A stretch of 64,000 nt of DNA. It comes from Hortaea werneckii (lineage: Eukaryota > Ascomycota > Dothideomycetes > Mycosphaerellales > Teratosphaeriaceae). Positions 19,941-31,042 of the stretch are shown piece by piece. The DNA is taken from positions 434,001-498,000 of the forward strand of contig JBAOKB010000020.1 in NCBI GenBank assembly GCA_037044905.1, written 5' to 3'. The translations under genes and the position numbers were made by a program. Position 1 is the stretch's first letter. Each line of letters starts with the position of its first letter. The notes under the pieces were generated by a model. It did no database searches and was not told the DNA's origin. It saw only the letters and a list, made by a program, of their open reading frames with translations.

Positions 19941-21645
19941 TCACCAGCCGGGAACCTCGCCAAACTTCAACCACATGCCATTCGCGGCTTTAGTCGTGAC
20001 AAGTCCAGCGGGATAGTACGAGTCCCGTTCGCGAGTAAGCTTGATGTCGTAACGCCCGACCAGCGCAGCTACGAGGCACTTCAACTCCGAACGCGCAAAT
20101 CTGGAAAACCGTTAGTACTGAATGAGAGAGAAGAGGGGGGACGAGTTGAGTCGATACTGACCCTTGGCCGATGCAGCTACGCGGGCCATGCAAGAAAGTC
20201 ATAATGCTGTAGTTGCTAGTAACGCCACCGCTGTTGTTGACTCTTCCATCGGCGTCGATCCATCGCTGCGGAATGAACTCCATAGCGTCTTTGCCCCAAA
20301 TGCCTGTGTTCCGGTTCACGGCCCAGGGTGCGATGAACACGTTGGTGCCTACGGGTAGCTTGTAAGGTCCCAGCATGGTCTCCTTGACCACTTCGCGGGA
20401 CGTGATCGGTACTACTGGGTATAATCGTAGAGTCTCGTTGCAGACGGCGTTTAACAAAGGCATGCTGTCTACAGTAGCGGCAGTGATCGTCTCAGTAGCA
20501 ACATTGTCAGGAGATGGAAGGTGGGTGCGGATCTCGTCTCGGAGTTGCGTTTGGATCTCGGGGTGGGTTGCCAGGAGATATGCGCACCAGCCGAGGGTGT
20601 TGGAGGTGGTTTCATGTCTTGCAGCCATCATCGTGAGGACCTGATGGGCTAGATCGTTGTCCGAGAAGTCGTTCGACTTGACGAGGAGAGACAGAATGTC
20701 GTTCCGCTTGTTCTTCTCGTCAATGGACACTTTAGACTCGTTCAGCTCCGCGCGACGCTCCTTGGACATGTTGTATGCGAAATCATACAGCGACTTGGAA
20801 ATGCGCTTCAGGTTTCGCGGAACATGCCAAAGCGGGATCCGAAGAGCCACAGCCGGCGAAATGAGAATACTGATGAGGAACCAGCCTGCCTTCTGCGGGT
20901 GTGGTTCAAGAACCTCTTGGTAGTCTCTGACAAACTCGTCGTCCGGATTCTTCAACGAGTTGAAATCTCGTCCAAAGCCGGCGATACCAATGATGTCGAG
21001 CGTGACACGCGTGCACCAAACACCAAATTCGGTCTCAGGCTTCGTCGTCTCTTCCTTCATCATGTGGGTGAGTTCGCAGGCCTTGGCCCAGAAAGTCGGA
21101 TAAAGATCACGAATTACGGAAACCTGGAAGGATGGCAAGAGGTGCTTCCGCTGGAACTTGTGCTCCTTGCCTTCGACCAGGATGAGACCATCTCCGAGGA
21201 TCGTGCGCAAGGTGCCCACGATGTTTTCCTGCTTCTCGTAGTCGTAGGTGTTGTCGGTCACTACGGCCTTGAGAGTGGCATGGGAAGTGGGCAAGACACT
21301 GTCACTGCCAAAACTGTCGCGGAAGCGGATGAGGCCGTCGTTTGGGATCTCTTCCATCCATCTTCTGAACTCATCGCCGGGCGGTTTGCTGCGGCGCGCA
21401 TTGAGGGCGTGGCCGAAGATGAGACTTCCTCCCTTGGGCCCAGGAATATGGCGGAGGGGCGATACAAAGTAAGGCCGGATCAAAATGCTGTAAAGGAAAA
21501 CCAATATGATATTGGCAATGAAGAAGCGCTCCAACAAGCGACCAACGCCGCCTGCAGGCCGGAGGTGAGGCGCAAAAGCATTGAGTGCAACGGCCTCAAG
21601 GGCCGAGAACACTGCCGCAGCTACAAGGACGTCGCGAGTCTTCAT
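19941..21645 (-). CDS. Cytochrome P450 monooxygenase with altered I-helix motif
   Basis: Microsomal haem-thiolate monooxygenase; substrate unknown. Two exons, 21645-20162 and 20100-19941, are joined by a 61-bp intron placed just after the haem-binding loop, giving 547 residues. An N-terminal membrane anchor (about residues 38-58) precedes the proline-rich hinge PLRHIPGPKGG. The ExxR helix reads NETLRLYP, the PERF-like motif EFIPQRW, and the haem loop FLHGPRSCIGQG with Cys491. The I-helix oxygen-binding motif, usually AGHETT, reads AARHETT, with Arg343 in the place of the conserved Gly (codon AGA at 20619-20617). The fatty-acid or alkane hydroxylase type is possible from general appearance, but no CYP family is assigned. 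Confidence 0.9.
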
Positions 21646-22295
21646 GGCGGTTGATGTAATTGAGGTGATGACCAGGAGAGACGGGAGGAGGAGGAAATAT
21701 AAATTTTCCGAACGGGCTGGCTCACCTTTGGTTGCTGCCTACATTATCTATGGTATTTCAATCATACGACCGCCGTTCATCATCTCCTGGACCCAAGAAA
21801 GTTTGCGCCCATCGTTGGAGTGCGGTGGGTCGGTGTGCCTCGGTACCCCAGATCGTCACTCCGCCTACCCCATCTCGGCATTTTCACATGCTTGACAGGC
21901 GTCGCCACGCTTCTGGAAGACCCGCCATGCTCGCCATGCTCGCCATGCTGCAGCCTGCCAGTCTTGATCCTATTGTACCTACGTATGCTTCGAGGCATGT
22001 TTCTAAGACATATCTTGGCGCACGTCTTTGGCTATATGGATTCGACTCAATCGAGCCATGAGACATACTTTGGCCGAGTCGCCGCTGCACACGCGTCCGT
22101 CTGGGTTCGCGAAGAACTTCAGCCTTTGACGTAGCTGCTCCTTCTGAACCGGCAAATGCCATGTTACCCAAGACACCCAAAATCACAACCCCAAGGCCAA
22201 TGCATGTGAACAAGTGCGAGCCAACCTGTAAATTCCGAGGCATGCCTAGCTGATGGAAACATTCGCCGTGGATTTGCCCCCTTCATGTGCCCAGC
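21646..22295. other. Intergenic with a 9-bp triple repeat
   Basis: 650 bp between the MFS transporter stop and the P450 start, both on the minus strand, so it should contain the P450 promoter. CGCCATGCT is repeated three times in tandem at 21923-21949. No gene-like ORF is supported. Confidence 0.45.
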
Positions 22296-23976
22296 CTACG
22301 TTTCTCGCCCAGTCCCATTCCCCTCTCCTTCTGGTACAGACGCCTTGTAGCGGCCTTCTGCTGCTCTCGGCAAGAAGAAGCACAAAATGTTGAGGCCTAG
22401 CGTAAGCACGATGAGCAGTGCCCAAATCAGATGCCCGCCGAGGATTTGTCCTTTGACGCCAGCGGCGTAGATGCTCGTAAACGCTACAGGAGCAAAGGCA
22501 CGCACAGCAGAGCTCAAAGTGAGACCCAACGCATTTACTGTCGCGAGTACGGTCGATGAAGGTGATATGTCATTGAGGCAGAGCTGAACGCATGCTATAG
22601 GTTGTATTAGCGAGCTTCTCAGGAAAGGAATGTTTGAACCGACTCACCATAAGACATAGCAATACCGCTTGCAATTACAAGAAAAGGTGGCCAGATTGCC
22701 CAGAATGCTGTCCGCGACCCGTGTCGTAAGACCTCGTTCAGGATCGGGAACCCTGCGAAAAACAAACACCATGCCACGGCACAAACTCTGAGGAGATTGC
22801 CGGTACCCAATCTCTTTTGGAGGAAAGGAAAGGCAAGAAGCATCCAAAGACTTTGGCTCGCACCGGCAATAGCCAGGACACCGGCGATCTGCTGGTCGCT
22901 GAACCCCCATCCGCCCAGCTCGACATCTGTATATAAAAAGACAGGACTGAGGGCAGTATAGCCCAAACCAAGCAACATGACATAGCCGAAGATGCTCAAA
23001 ACCATGGGTACACCTGGCGATTTGAGGACTTCAATCGTTGATAACTGGGACTTGGCTTTTGCTCCAGAGTCAGCAGTTTTTTCGAGCGTCTCTTTAAGTC
23101 CAAAAAGCGAAGTCAGAGTAGCAGACAGACAAACAGCGCCTGTGGCATATGTGGAAAGGGCATAGCGATATTTCCCGAAAAACGATCCAGGTGCGAAGAC
23201 GTTGGGAAACTGCTCTGTCGGATTGGCAAGTCCGCCGCCTGCAAAAGCGTTAGCATTTTGCGATGTCCAGTTCTCTTGAATACATCTGTCCCCGGCGCAC
23301 CTATCAAGGGTCCAATGAAAATCCCCAGATTCCTCGTGAACATATACCAACTGAACGCTTTCGCCTGACTCTGCTTCGTGCAATTCTCACTAATCATCGT
23401 CCTGACAGTCACGACACTACCGGCAAAACATCCCGCCAAACACCTACACAGGATCATTTGCCACAGGGTCTGGCTCATGCCGAACAGCGCCGTAAAAACT
23501 GACATCCCCGCCAGACTGAAGACGAGTACCGGTTTCCTACCGAATTTGTCTGCGGCCCGACCGTAGAAGATCATTAGGACCATCTGGACTAGACTGAACA
23601 GCGATTCGATAATACCGGTCCAGAAGCCTACGCTGGATTGTGGGACGCCGGTCCGGAAGATCATCTCAGGCATGAATGGGAAGATGGCAAAATACGCGAT
23701 GGGTTCGGTCATCGACGTGTAGCATAGAAGGAGGATCTGACGGTATGGCATCGGTCTCTCCTCCCCTTCCTCTCCTTGGCGTTCTCTTCCAGCGTCACTG
23801 CCATGGCCATCAGGCGCTGCGGAAGCTTTCGTGCTGTTTCCGTTTGGCTTCTGGTCGCTGTTAGATTCTAGGCCGGTGGTCTCTGGCACAAGTAAGAGTG
23901 GTGTGTTCTCGTCCGGATTTGAGACCATGGAAGTCCTTCGACGAGTGTCCGCATCACCTTCTGCAGTGCCCGCCAT
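22296..23976 (-). CDS. MFS transporter, zinc-induced-facilitator-like
   Basis: Twelve-helix major facilitator. Exons 23976-23301, 23238-22648 and 22594-22296 give 521 residues; introns are 62 and 53 bp, and the first has a GCTAAC branch point. A polar N-terminal tail of about 80 residues ends in PMPYRQILLLCYTSMTEPI. The MFS A-motif is FYGRAADKFGRKP between helices 2 and 3. RCLAGCFAGSVVTVRTMISE and FSWYMFTRNLGIFIGPLIGG resemble fungal ZRZ1/ZIF-type drug:proton antiporters, which export metal chelators or drugs. It shares a divergent promoter with NOP6. The substrate is not deducible. Confidence 0.87.
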
Positions 23977-24366
23977 TTGATGTGCTCTTTTCTGGTTAGG
24001 ATTGTAAATTATATTAAACAGAAGTTGTCTCTTTGTGAAAAAGGGCGAGAGAGTTTATCTTAGCAGCGAAGGTTGTACCAGCTCATCGAGCTGTACTTGA
24101 TAACAGTCAGACCAAAGGAAGAGTTCATACAGATCCTTTCCACTTATACGTCTCAGCTGAAGGATGAGAGTAAGATCCGCATTGCTTGCGGTGTCTCAAG
24201 AGGATTTAGCAGCTTCCTCTTCGAGACTGGTATGCTGCTAGTAGTCCCGGTGGTGTAGGACTCGACGGAAGTAGAAGCCGAGAGCGCCAAGATTTTGAGA
24301 TAAGACTTGCGGAATCATCCGATTTAGAGACTTCTTGCGATACAATCAACAGACATTTAGCCAAAC
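23977..24366. promoter_or_regulatory. Divergent promoter region of the MFS gene and NOP6
   Basis: 390 bp between outward-facing start codons. No certain motif recognised; assigned from gene orientation. Confidence 0.45.
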
Positions 24367-25287
24367 ATGTCGCAGGACGCAATCGTTTCTCGGAAAGAGA
24401 AGAAGGCGCAGAGAGATGCAGAGAGACATCGCAAGGGCAAGAAAAGAAAGCAGGATGAGAGCGAAGTGACTGGGGATCAGGCTCAAGTCGCTGAGAATGA
24501 GAAAGACGTTTTGGCATTAGAGACGGGCGAGGCAGAAGCGCCGGCGAAAGCACCTCAGTCAAAGAAAAGAAAGGCAAGCGACAACGACGAAGAGGGCGGA
24601 CCGGAGGATGTAGTACCCAAAGAAAATTCGGAGGGAAAAGCAAAGGCGCAGCAGAAGAAGCGGAAGAAGCAGAAAACCGATACTACAGAAGGAGCTGTTG
24701 AAAACGGCGATGCCGATGCCGCCTCAAAAGATCGCAAGGACCGTTTCGTCGTCTTCATTGGAAACCTGCCGTACGACACCACCGACGCCTCGCTACGAGC
24801 GCACTTCAAAAAGCTAGAACCCTTCATCCTCCGGCACCGCTTAGAGCCAAAGACCAAAAAGAGCAAAGGCTTTGCTTTCCTCGAGTTCGAGAACTATGAT
24901 CGTATGAAGACGTGTCTCAAGATCTATCACCACAGCTTCTTCGACCCTGAGGAGGCAGGCAAAGAAGACGTCAATGAGGGGTATGCGAGTGCGTCGAGAG
25001 GCAGGGCCAAGAAGCAGAAGGGCAGGAGGATTAATGTGGAGTTGACTGCTGGTGGCGGCGGTAAGAAGGAGAGTCGGATGGAGAAGATCAAGGCGAAGAA
25101 TATTAAGCTGGAGGAACAGAGACGACGAAGGATAGAGCAGGAGAAGAAGGAGAAGGCCAGAGATGAACGGAAAGGTGGTGCGGCGCGGAAGGCGAAGCAT
25201 CCTAAGGACGAGGTGGAGAAGGCCGCCGATATTGGTGGCGATACTGGTGGAATCCATCCTAGCAGATTAGCAAGGATGCAGGGTTAG
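24367..25287 (+). CDS. NOP6: Nop6-like RRM protein of 40S ribosome biogenesis
   Basis: Nucleolar RNA-binding protein that helps early small-subunit pre-rRNA processing. Single exon of 306 residues. A long Lys/Glu-rich charged N-terminus (KKRK clusters, nucleolar signals) precedes one RRM starting at DRFVVFIGNLPYDTTDASL (RNP2, near residue 123), with RNP1 at SKGFAFLEF. It is followed by the Nop6-specific RRINVELTAGGGGKKESR and a basic helix. The C-terminus ends in IHPSRLARMQG. Length is somewhat more than yeast Nop6 because of the charged N-terminal tail. Confidence 0.88.
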   Translation: MSQDAIVSRKEKKAQRDAERHRKGKKRKQDESEVTGDQAQVAENEKDVLALETGEAEAPAKAPQSKKRKASDNDEEGGPEDVVPKENSEGKAKAQQKKRKKQKTDTTEGAVENGDADAASKDRKDRFVVFIGNLPYDTTDASLRAHFKKLEPFILRHRLEPKTKKSKGFAFLEFENYDRMKTCLKIYHHSFFDPEEAGKEDVNEGYASASRGRAKKQKGRRINVELTAGGGGKKESRMEKIKAKNIKLEEQRRRRIEQEKKEKARDERKGGAARKAKHPKDEVEKAADIGGDTGGIHPSRLARMQG

Positions 25288-25500
25288 ATACGTTTCGGCT
25301 CTGAGGACTAGTTGCAGCGCTGGAACTTTCTACTACTTGCATTCTGGGCAGTATACCTGAGTCGGTCGACTCGTGCTCGAGGACCAAGGACGAGCATTCT
25401 CTTTCCGGTGCGATAAGTTCACCTACAGCTCTTCTCCGTGTCTGGACTACCACCCGATAGAAACAATTGCAAATGCGCGTCGCCCTACCTTCAGAGAGCT

Positions 25501-28151
25501 TTACGACCAAGTACCGTTGGCAAATCCGAAATAGCCACTTTCTGGCATCGGCTTCCATGCATCTCCGCGACCGTCTGCTGTATTCAAATAGACGTTGTTG
25601 CCCCACCCTGGGATTGACAATCAGCGCCATCTTCAATGTATTATAGGAGTTAGAAGATGGTTTTTCACTTACAATCCGGAAAGCTGTAGCCCGGGTAGCT
25701 AATGGCGAAGAAGATTATGATACCGGCAAGGGCAGTGCCAGTATCTAGCGCAGCAGCAACAATGTAATTGTATTTGGCCCACCAAGGGAAGAATCTGCTT
25801 TTGATCCAGTGGTTGAAAATTATGTTGGTGAGCGCCCAGGAACTATAGTTGATACCTGCAAATTTCACCAGTTAGCTTCATTTCGGGCATACAGGTACTG
25901 GCTTGCGTGGGGATGCTTTCCTGTCGCCGGCGGGACATTCCACGTCCCTACGAAGAAGAGAGGCCAGTTGATTTTCCGAAAGATGTCTCGGCCTGTGTAC
26001 TTCCAGGCCGCCCAAGTGAATATGGGAATGATGGCACCGATCCAAAAGAAGTGCAGCAAGCCGGAATATATCTTTCCAACGCTGTACAGCCTGGCGGGAC
26101 CAATTAGCCCCCAAATGACAGAGCTGGAGTAGACTGTGCGGCCGTTAGGGCAAGTGAAGTTGTCTGCCTGATCAAGAGAGCAAACGTTCTCAATATTGCC
26201 CAGCATCCAGATTGTGACACCAGCTTGCGTAAGCGAACCAAGAAGGACAGCGAAGCCCTGTGCGAAGAAGACAGTGCGTGGTGCCACTTTGAAGTAATGT
26301 CCGAGCTTCTGGTCCTGAGCGAAGAAAATCCCCTGGGAGACGACATCCTCGGAAAGGATCTTGAAGATCATGTTGGCGAGAGGCTTCCCCGCGAAGAGGT
26401 AGCCACCGATGAACTCGGAGAGTACGTTCAGTTGGTTGGCGTCGACATTGGTAACGCCCTGATAAGCACCGTTAACATTCTCAACATTAGCCTGCGATAG
26501 TAAAGTTCACCATACCTGTATGATCCCGCATGGTACCATATACACAGCGGGAATGACCAATGCCAAGAAGACACCATAAACTGGCAGCTGAGTATGGTAT
26601 ATCTCGGCCAACACGATGGAGAGAGCTGTGAAAATGACTAGGATAGTCACATACCACCACCAAGGCACCTTCTTGTACGCCCGCATGAGCCGTCCATGGA
26701 TATCTAGGGGCTGGCGGCCTCGAACAGCGTCCCAGATGTCTTTGCCATGCCAAAGATAGACATGAGTAATGACTGAAGTGATAGCAGCAAAGCTAAGTCC
26801 GTACACGAACGCGAAGGTGGCGCTCAGATAAGGCGGCGAATACTCAGCGTACTTCGCAGCGTCGATTGTGCGTGTGTCCGAAAGGACTTTCGAGACATCA
26901 TAGGCAGCTCCTGTGCGATCATACACATCTGCAGTCATCATTGGAAGGTATGCTGTGAACCACGTATTGGTATAGTAAAGGCCAGGGACGACAATCCAAA
27001 AGAAGAACGCGAAGCCGGCAAAGACGTTCAGAGCCGCCCAAGAGGGCGAAAGTAGCGGGTTGGTGTTGTAGGCGATCTGAGACCAGTCGAAGGTGATCGG
27101 GCTAAGTCCGAGTCCTGTTTGAAATCCAAAAAGCTGGTTGACGACAATATTGTTCGGAGCAATCCAACAGATCCAGGTGAAATAACTCAGAGCAACGAAG
27201 AGTCCTCCAGGAAGCCAATACCAGAAGAAGGCTCCACCCAGTACAATCATGAAGAACTTTAGCCTGGTGATCCGCCAGCCGTTCGCAATGGCATTCGCTC
27301 GGCTGTGAAGTGTGTTCAGCAAAGCGCAATTGCCAAGGACACCGGGCCAGATAATCGATGCGGGTTCGACTAGCCATTGGTGGCAAAGGCCGGCTACACC
27401 AAACCCTAAGACTTGACAGCACATGATCACCAAAACGCTGAAGCCGGCCGGAAGCTCAAAGCCGTAGAACTTGATTGCAGCTTGGATAATCCCCGTTGCA
27501 TCAGCGCCGCCGGCGAATCCAATCGTGACATTAGCCATGATGACAATCACGACATGCTCCTTGATGTTGAAGTGATGGTCGGGATTGACCCTCCATGTGC
27601 CGAAGTAGGGCAGCTCGACAGAACAGATGGGCAGAATGTGCGCAAGCGCAACACCCATCGGGAACACTAGGAGCTCTGCGACGATGGAGACAATGTGCAC
27701 AGCAGGGTACCGGAGCGAGAAGAATTGATTGACTCCTGCGCCGATCTTGCGGACTGGTCAGCGACCGCTCTCAGCCCGCAAAGCAAGGGAAACCGGTTTC
27801 CGTACGTACCAGCGTCCATATAGTCCCAAGCACCCACATACGCAACGTGTTCACAGGCATATCAGGATCATCCGTCTCTGGCACGACTGCTCGTACTTCG
27901 GGGTAAGGCGATGTGTCGCTATCAACGTCTTCAATCTTGCGGTCTTCCAGCACATGGCCCATGTCGACCTCAAGTTCTTGCATGTGTCCAGGTTCCAGAT
28001 CCACGGGCTGGATCGTCTCATGGACTCCAGTCTTCTCCGGCACGCCCGTGGCGTCTGGCTCTTCGCTCTTACCATTCTCGTTCAATGTTTCGAGCTGGAC
28101 ACCGTCAGTGTCGCGCCTGCTTGGCGCCCAAGGTCTGCGGAGGCGATTCAT
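25501..28151 (-). CDS. OPT-family small-oligopeptide transporter (full length)
   Basis: Second OPT transporter of the window and only distantly related to the one at 155-2639. Proposed exons: 28151-27810, 27745-26516, 26458-25921, 25855-25673 and 25607-25501, together 799 residues. Start is ATG 28151; the open frame upstream lacks ATG. An acidic N-terminal tail precedes TLRMWVLGTIWTL, then NQFFSLRYP, and many membrane helices follow with NGWRITRLKFF, SYFTWICWIAPNN and KYNYIVAAALDTGTA. The C-terminus ends in ESGYFGFANGTWS. Four of five junctions are clean GT-AG; the exon 3/4 junction is doubtful. The best protein fit (PPATGINYSSW) needs a GA-AG intron (25920-25856). A canonical alternative (donor gtatgc, acceptor ctatag) inserts different residues and also keeps frame. 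The family moves tetra- and pentapeptides or glutathione. Confidence 0.85.
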
Positions 28152-28820
28152 GTTATAGATATTTAGGGCAGATTGTAAGCAAACGGAAAGGAAAGCAATC
28201 AAAAAACAACAAACAAAACAAGGTCGGAGGGATCTGCCTCTGTGAAATGGCCTGCTTGATGATGGTAATGGCGACCTATCTACTGGCTAGCTGTTTGCCT
28301 TATCAGCATGTGAACATACTGCAATGCGACACAAGCTACAGCGAAGCAAATCAAGCTCTGATAAGAGTTCCAAATAGGGCGGCGTACATTAAAAGCGACG
28401 CTTGCGGATGCAACTGGTGAAAAGATAGGCAGGATTCTGAGTATACCTGCCAGTTCTAGCTTAGCGTTGCCCGACTTCCTTGGCCGGGGCGGCGACACTC
28501 TCTTCCATGATGACCTCGATGTATCCACAACCTCGAGCGTGTTTAGAAGCGATTCTCGAGCTCGTCTGAGGGTCATGGCAGTCAGTTGCTTGAAGAGGCG
28601 AGCTTCAATATAAGGTCATGCCTCGCCTTCTTGGTCATTTCTCCGCGTCTTCGCCCGAGACTAGGACTTTCGCACCGATGCAGGCAGTAGCTCTGATGTG
28701 TGCAGATTTGAATCAACTGAAAAGCGGCAATGCCCAGGCTCTGGGCACGATATGTCTTGTTTCCTTTGAGGTCACCGCAAGACCTGACCTTTGGACAAGC
28801 TTTAGCCAAGCAATAGCCTC
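28152..28820. other. Intergenic, upstream of the second OPT gene
   Basis: 669 bp between the stop of the UFL1-like gene and the OPT start, both minus-strand, so the OPT promoter should be here. No gene, repeat or certain regulatory site recognised. Confidence 0.4.
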
Positions 28821-30623
28821 CTAGCCAGTCCCGTTAGCGCCTTCTGACTGGTGGGCGGGATCACCTGCGTTGCTTCCATCAATCACTTGAATTGCCAATT
28901 CTCTCATATCTTGCAGATCTGTTTTGCTTTCATTCCCAGCTTTCAGTGCATCTCGCCAGGCCTCCAGCCTCTTGCCCAGCGCTTCATCTCCGACAGCCTG
29001 GTACTGCTTGATCATCCTCGTTGTGTCCTTGCCGGAACTCATGAATAGACCATCCAAAGAGTGGCTGAGCAGGACCCATATGAGGTTCTGCAAGAGATCC
29101 GAGCCTCGTTTCATACCACGCATCGATTTGACCCTCTGCTGCAAAGTCTGCTGCTTTATTGCTCTTAGCGTATCGGCATCCGGTGTTTCGATCTTCTGCT
29201 TTCTCGCGCATTTGTTGACGGCCGTCTGGATATCTGAAAGTGTCTTGCTTTCCGCGCAAGCTTGTTGCATTTTCTCGAACTCCCTTTTCCGAGCCTTCTC
29301 TATCAAAAGATGAGCTTCTTTGGCTTGCTGTGTGACCGAAGGTATGGCCTCTCGTCGGAAATGATCTCCGAGAAATTCTTCAAGATGCTGCTTGAGCGTT
29401 TGATCCGTGACAGAAGCAACCCCTTTCACGTAGAGCACAATGGGAGCAATCAGGCGTTGCTTGACATGTTGTGCAAATTCCTCTGTCTCGCGCTTTTGCG
29501 ATTCTCCTAAAAATTCACTGGCAGCTTTTGCGATCTCTTCTTGGCAAGGCGTCTCTAATAATTCCTTCTCTAAAAGGTCTGTGCTGAGTTCCTGCAAAGC
29601 TTGAAGGACGCGACTCACAACGGATTCCAGAGAAGCCGAACCGTCTCGCTCATGCCACACGTCCGTGGCCACATTCGGAACCCTTACCTTGAGCTGGCCT
29701 AGAGAGCTTTCCAGACGTGATGAAAGAAACAAGATGGTGTGATCAGTCCTTGTTGAGGGTTGCGTGCTAATTGCTTGGCCCGCTCGCTGTGTGGCTTCTG
29801 CTTCGACTTCTTGCCTTGTGTTCTCGGTGACTTCGGATATCTCTATACGTGCAACGCCGTCACTCAGTAAGCATTCGACATAGCTTTGGACTTTTTGGCT
29901 CTTCTCCTTATGCTGCCTCTCTTGCAAGATGGTAGTGTACGCGCTGGGAACAAAGAGCAAGCGCCCAGTGGAGAACTCTAAATCTCCTCTCCCTTGCTCC
30001 AAAGCGTCAACGGCCTTTTCTGCCCACTGATGGAGCAACGCCGAGGGAACGGCCGGATAGCGGCTCTTCAGGTCAACCTTCTCATCGCGAACCTCTTGAA
30101 GACATGAAAGAATATTCTCTTCAGTTTGTGTGGCCAGCTTCGAGCTATAATAATACGGCTCGCCAGATTCATCGTCTTCAAAAGATTGCACTTGCCCTAA
30201 TTCGTTTGTGCCAGATTCTAGAAGACGCGAGAGAGAGTCGCCACGTAAATCGAATTCGCTCTGTAGCGTTGTGGACCGACACACTTGTTGTTCCAATAAG
30301 GCCGCAATGCTCTGTTGGATCTCGTGTGTGACAAGATTGGGCAAAAGTGCTTGTGAGTCTCGATCCCAGAACAAATCAATAGTAATAGACTTAAGCAGCC
30401 ATTCGAAGTCAACGACTCCAAGCCTTGAAGGGAGGTCCGAGAGGCGGATTCGCGAAGGTGAATTCTCTAGCAAGTGTCTAAGGTCGTTCGCCACTGATCG
30501 TGAATCCTTAACATGGTCGTCGGAGCGTGTTCGCACGACTTTTGGCTCCAGAGTAGTGGGCGATGAAGGAACAAACGATTCCACTAAAGCTGCAATATCT
30601 GGTGATGCGAATATCGGAGCCAT
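28821..30623 (-). CDS. UFL1-like (E3 UFM1-protein ligase 1-like) protein, tentative
   Basis: Intron-less ORF of 600 residues, ATG 30623. I did not recognise it by a single motif, but its N-terminal half follows the order of human UFL1. The order is: a short helical start; IRLSDLPSRLGVVDFEWLL (compare UFL1's hydrophobic NIVDL segment); VTHEIQQSIAALLEQQ leading to a winged-helix-like FDLRGDSLSRLLES; YYYSSKLATQTEENILSCL; then LEFSTGRLLFVPSAYTTIL (compare VFVPDIYSRTQ in UFL1). The second half is mostly charged helix with coiled-coil character. UFL1 is the ligase of UFMylation at the ER and ribosome, a pathway absent from baker's yeast. Alternative: an unrelated winged-helix scaffold. Structure comparison would decide. 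Confidence 0.5.
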   Translation of the reverse strand: MAPIFASPDIAALVESFVPSSPTTLEPKVVRTRSDDHVKDSRSVANDLRHLLENSPSRIRLSDLPSRLGVVDFEWLLKSITIDLFWDRDSQALLPNLVTHEIQQSIAALLEQQVCRSTTLQSEFDLRGDSLSRLLESGTNELGQVQSFEDDESGEPYYYSSKLATQTEENILSCLQEVRDEKVDLKSRYPAVPSALLHQWAEKAVDALEQGRGDLEFSTGRLLFVPSAYTTILQERQHKEKSQKVQSYVECLLSDGVARIEISEVTENTRQEVEAEATQRAGQAISTQPSTRTDHTILFLSSRLESSLGQLKVRVPNVATDVWHERDGSASLESVVSRVLQALQELSTDLLEKELLETPCQEEIAKAASEFLGESQKRETEEFAQHVKQRLIAPIVLYVKGVASVTDQTLKQHLEEFLGDHFRREAIPSVTQQAKEAHLLIEKARKREFEKMQQACAESKTLSDIQTAVNKCARKQKIETPDADTLRAIKQQTLQQRVKSMRGMKRGSDLLQNLIWVLLSHSLDGLFMSSGKDTTRMIKQYQAVGDEALGKRLEAWRDALKAGNESKTDLQDMRELAIQVIDGSNAGDPAHQSEGANGTG

Positions 30624-31042
30624 TATCGAATTGAGACTTGCTGCTCGACTTAAGGAACGAGAAGGCGGTTTCGGCCGGAACAGGTTGCAATATCACAACC
30701 TCTTGAGTACGCTTCTAAATTCTCGGCATTCTTGCCATTCAAATAGACATTGGGGTGTAAGAAAAGAGTGAGAGTATGTTTAGTGCCAAACACAGCGCAG
30801 TTTGCAGGTGGTGAAGTGAACAACCTTAAGGTTGGAACGTTGGATTTGGTGGCCTGAGGCAACAATCTCACCGGAAACATTCACTTCACTTCCGAGCTTG
30901 GACATGAGGTCATCCGCAGATTATCTGAACCATCTCGAATCCGTACGACACAACAACGGCGCTCGCCTAAAATCCACAGTCACCACCAGACCATCATCAT
31001 TCGATCGACAGGGAGTGCGTGGGGAAATCTCTAAATCTAGTA
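30624..31042. promoter_or_regulatory. Divergent promoter region of the UFL1-like gene and ISD11
   Basis: 419 bp between outward-facing starts. No specific element recognised. Confidence 0.45.
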
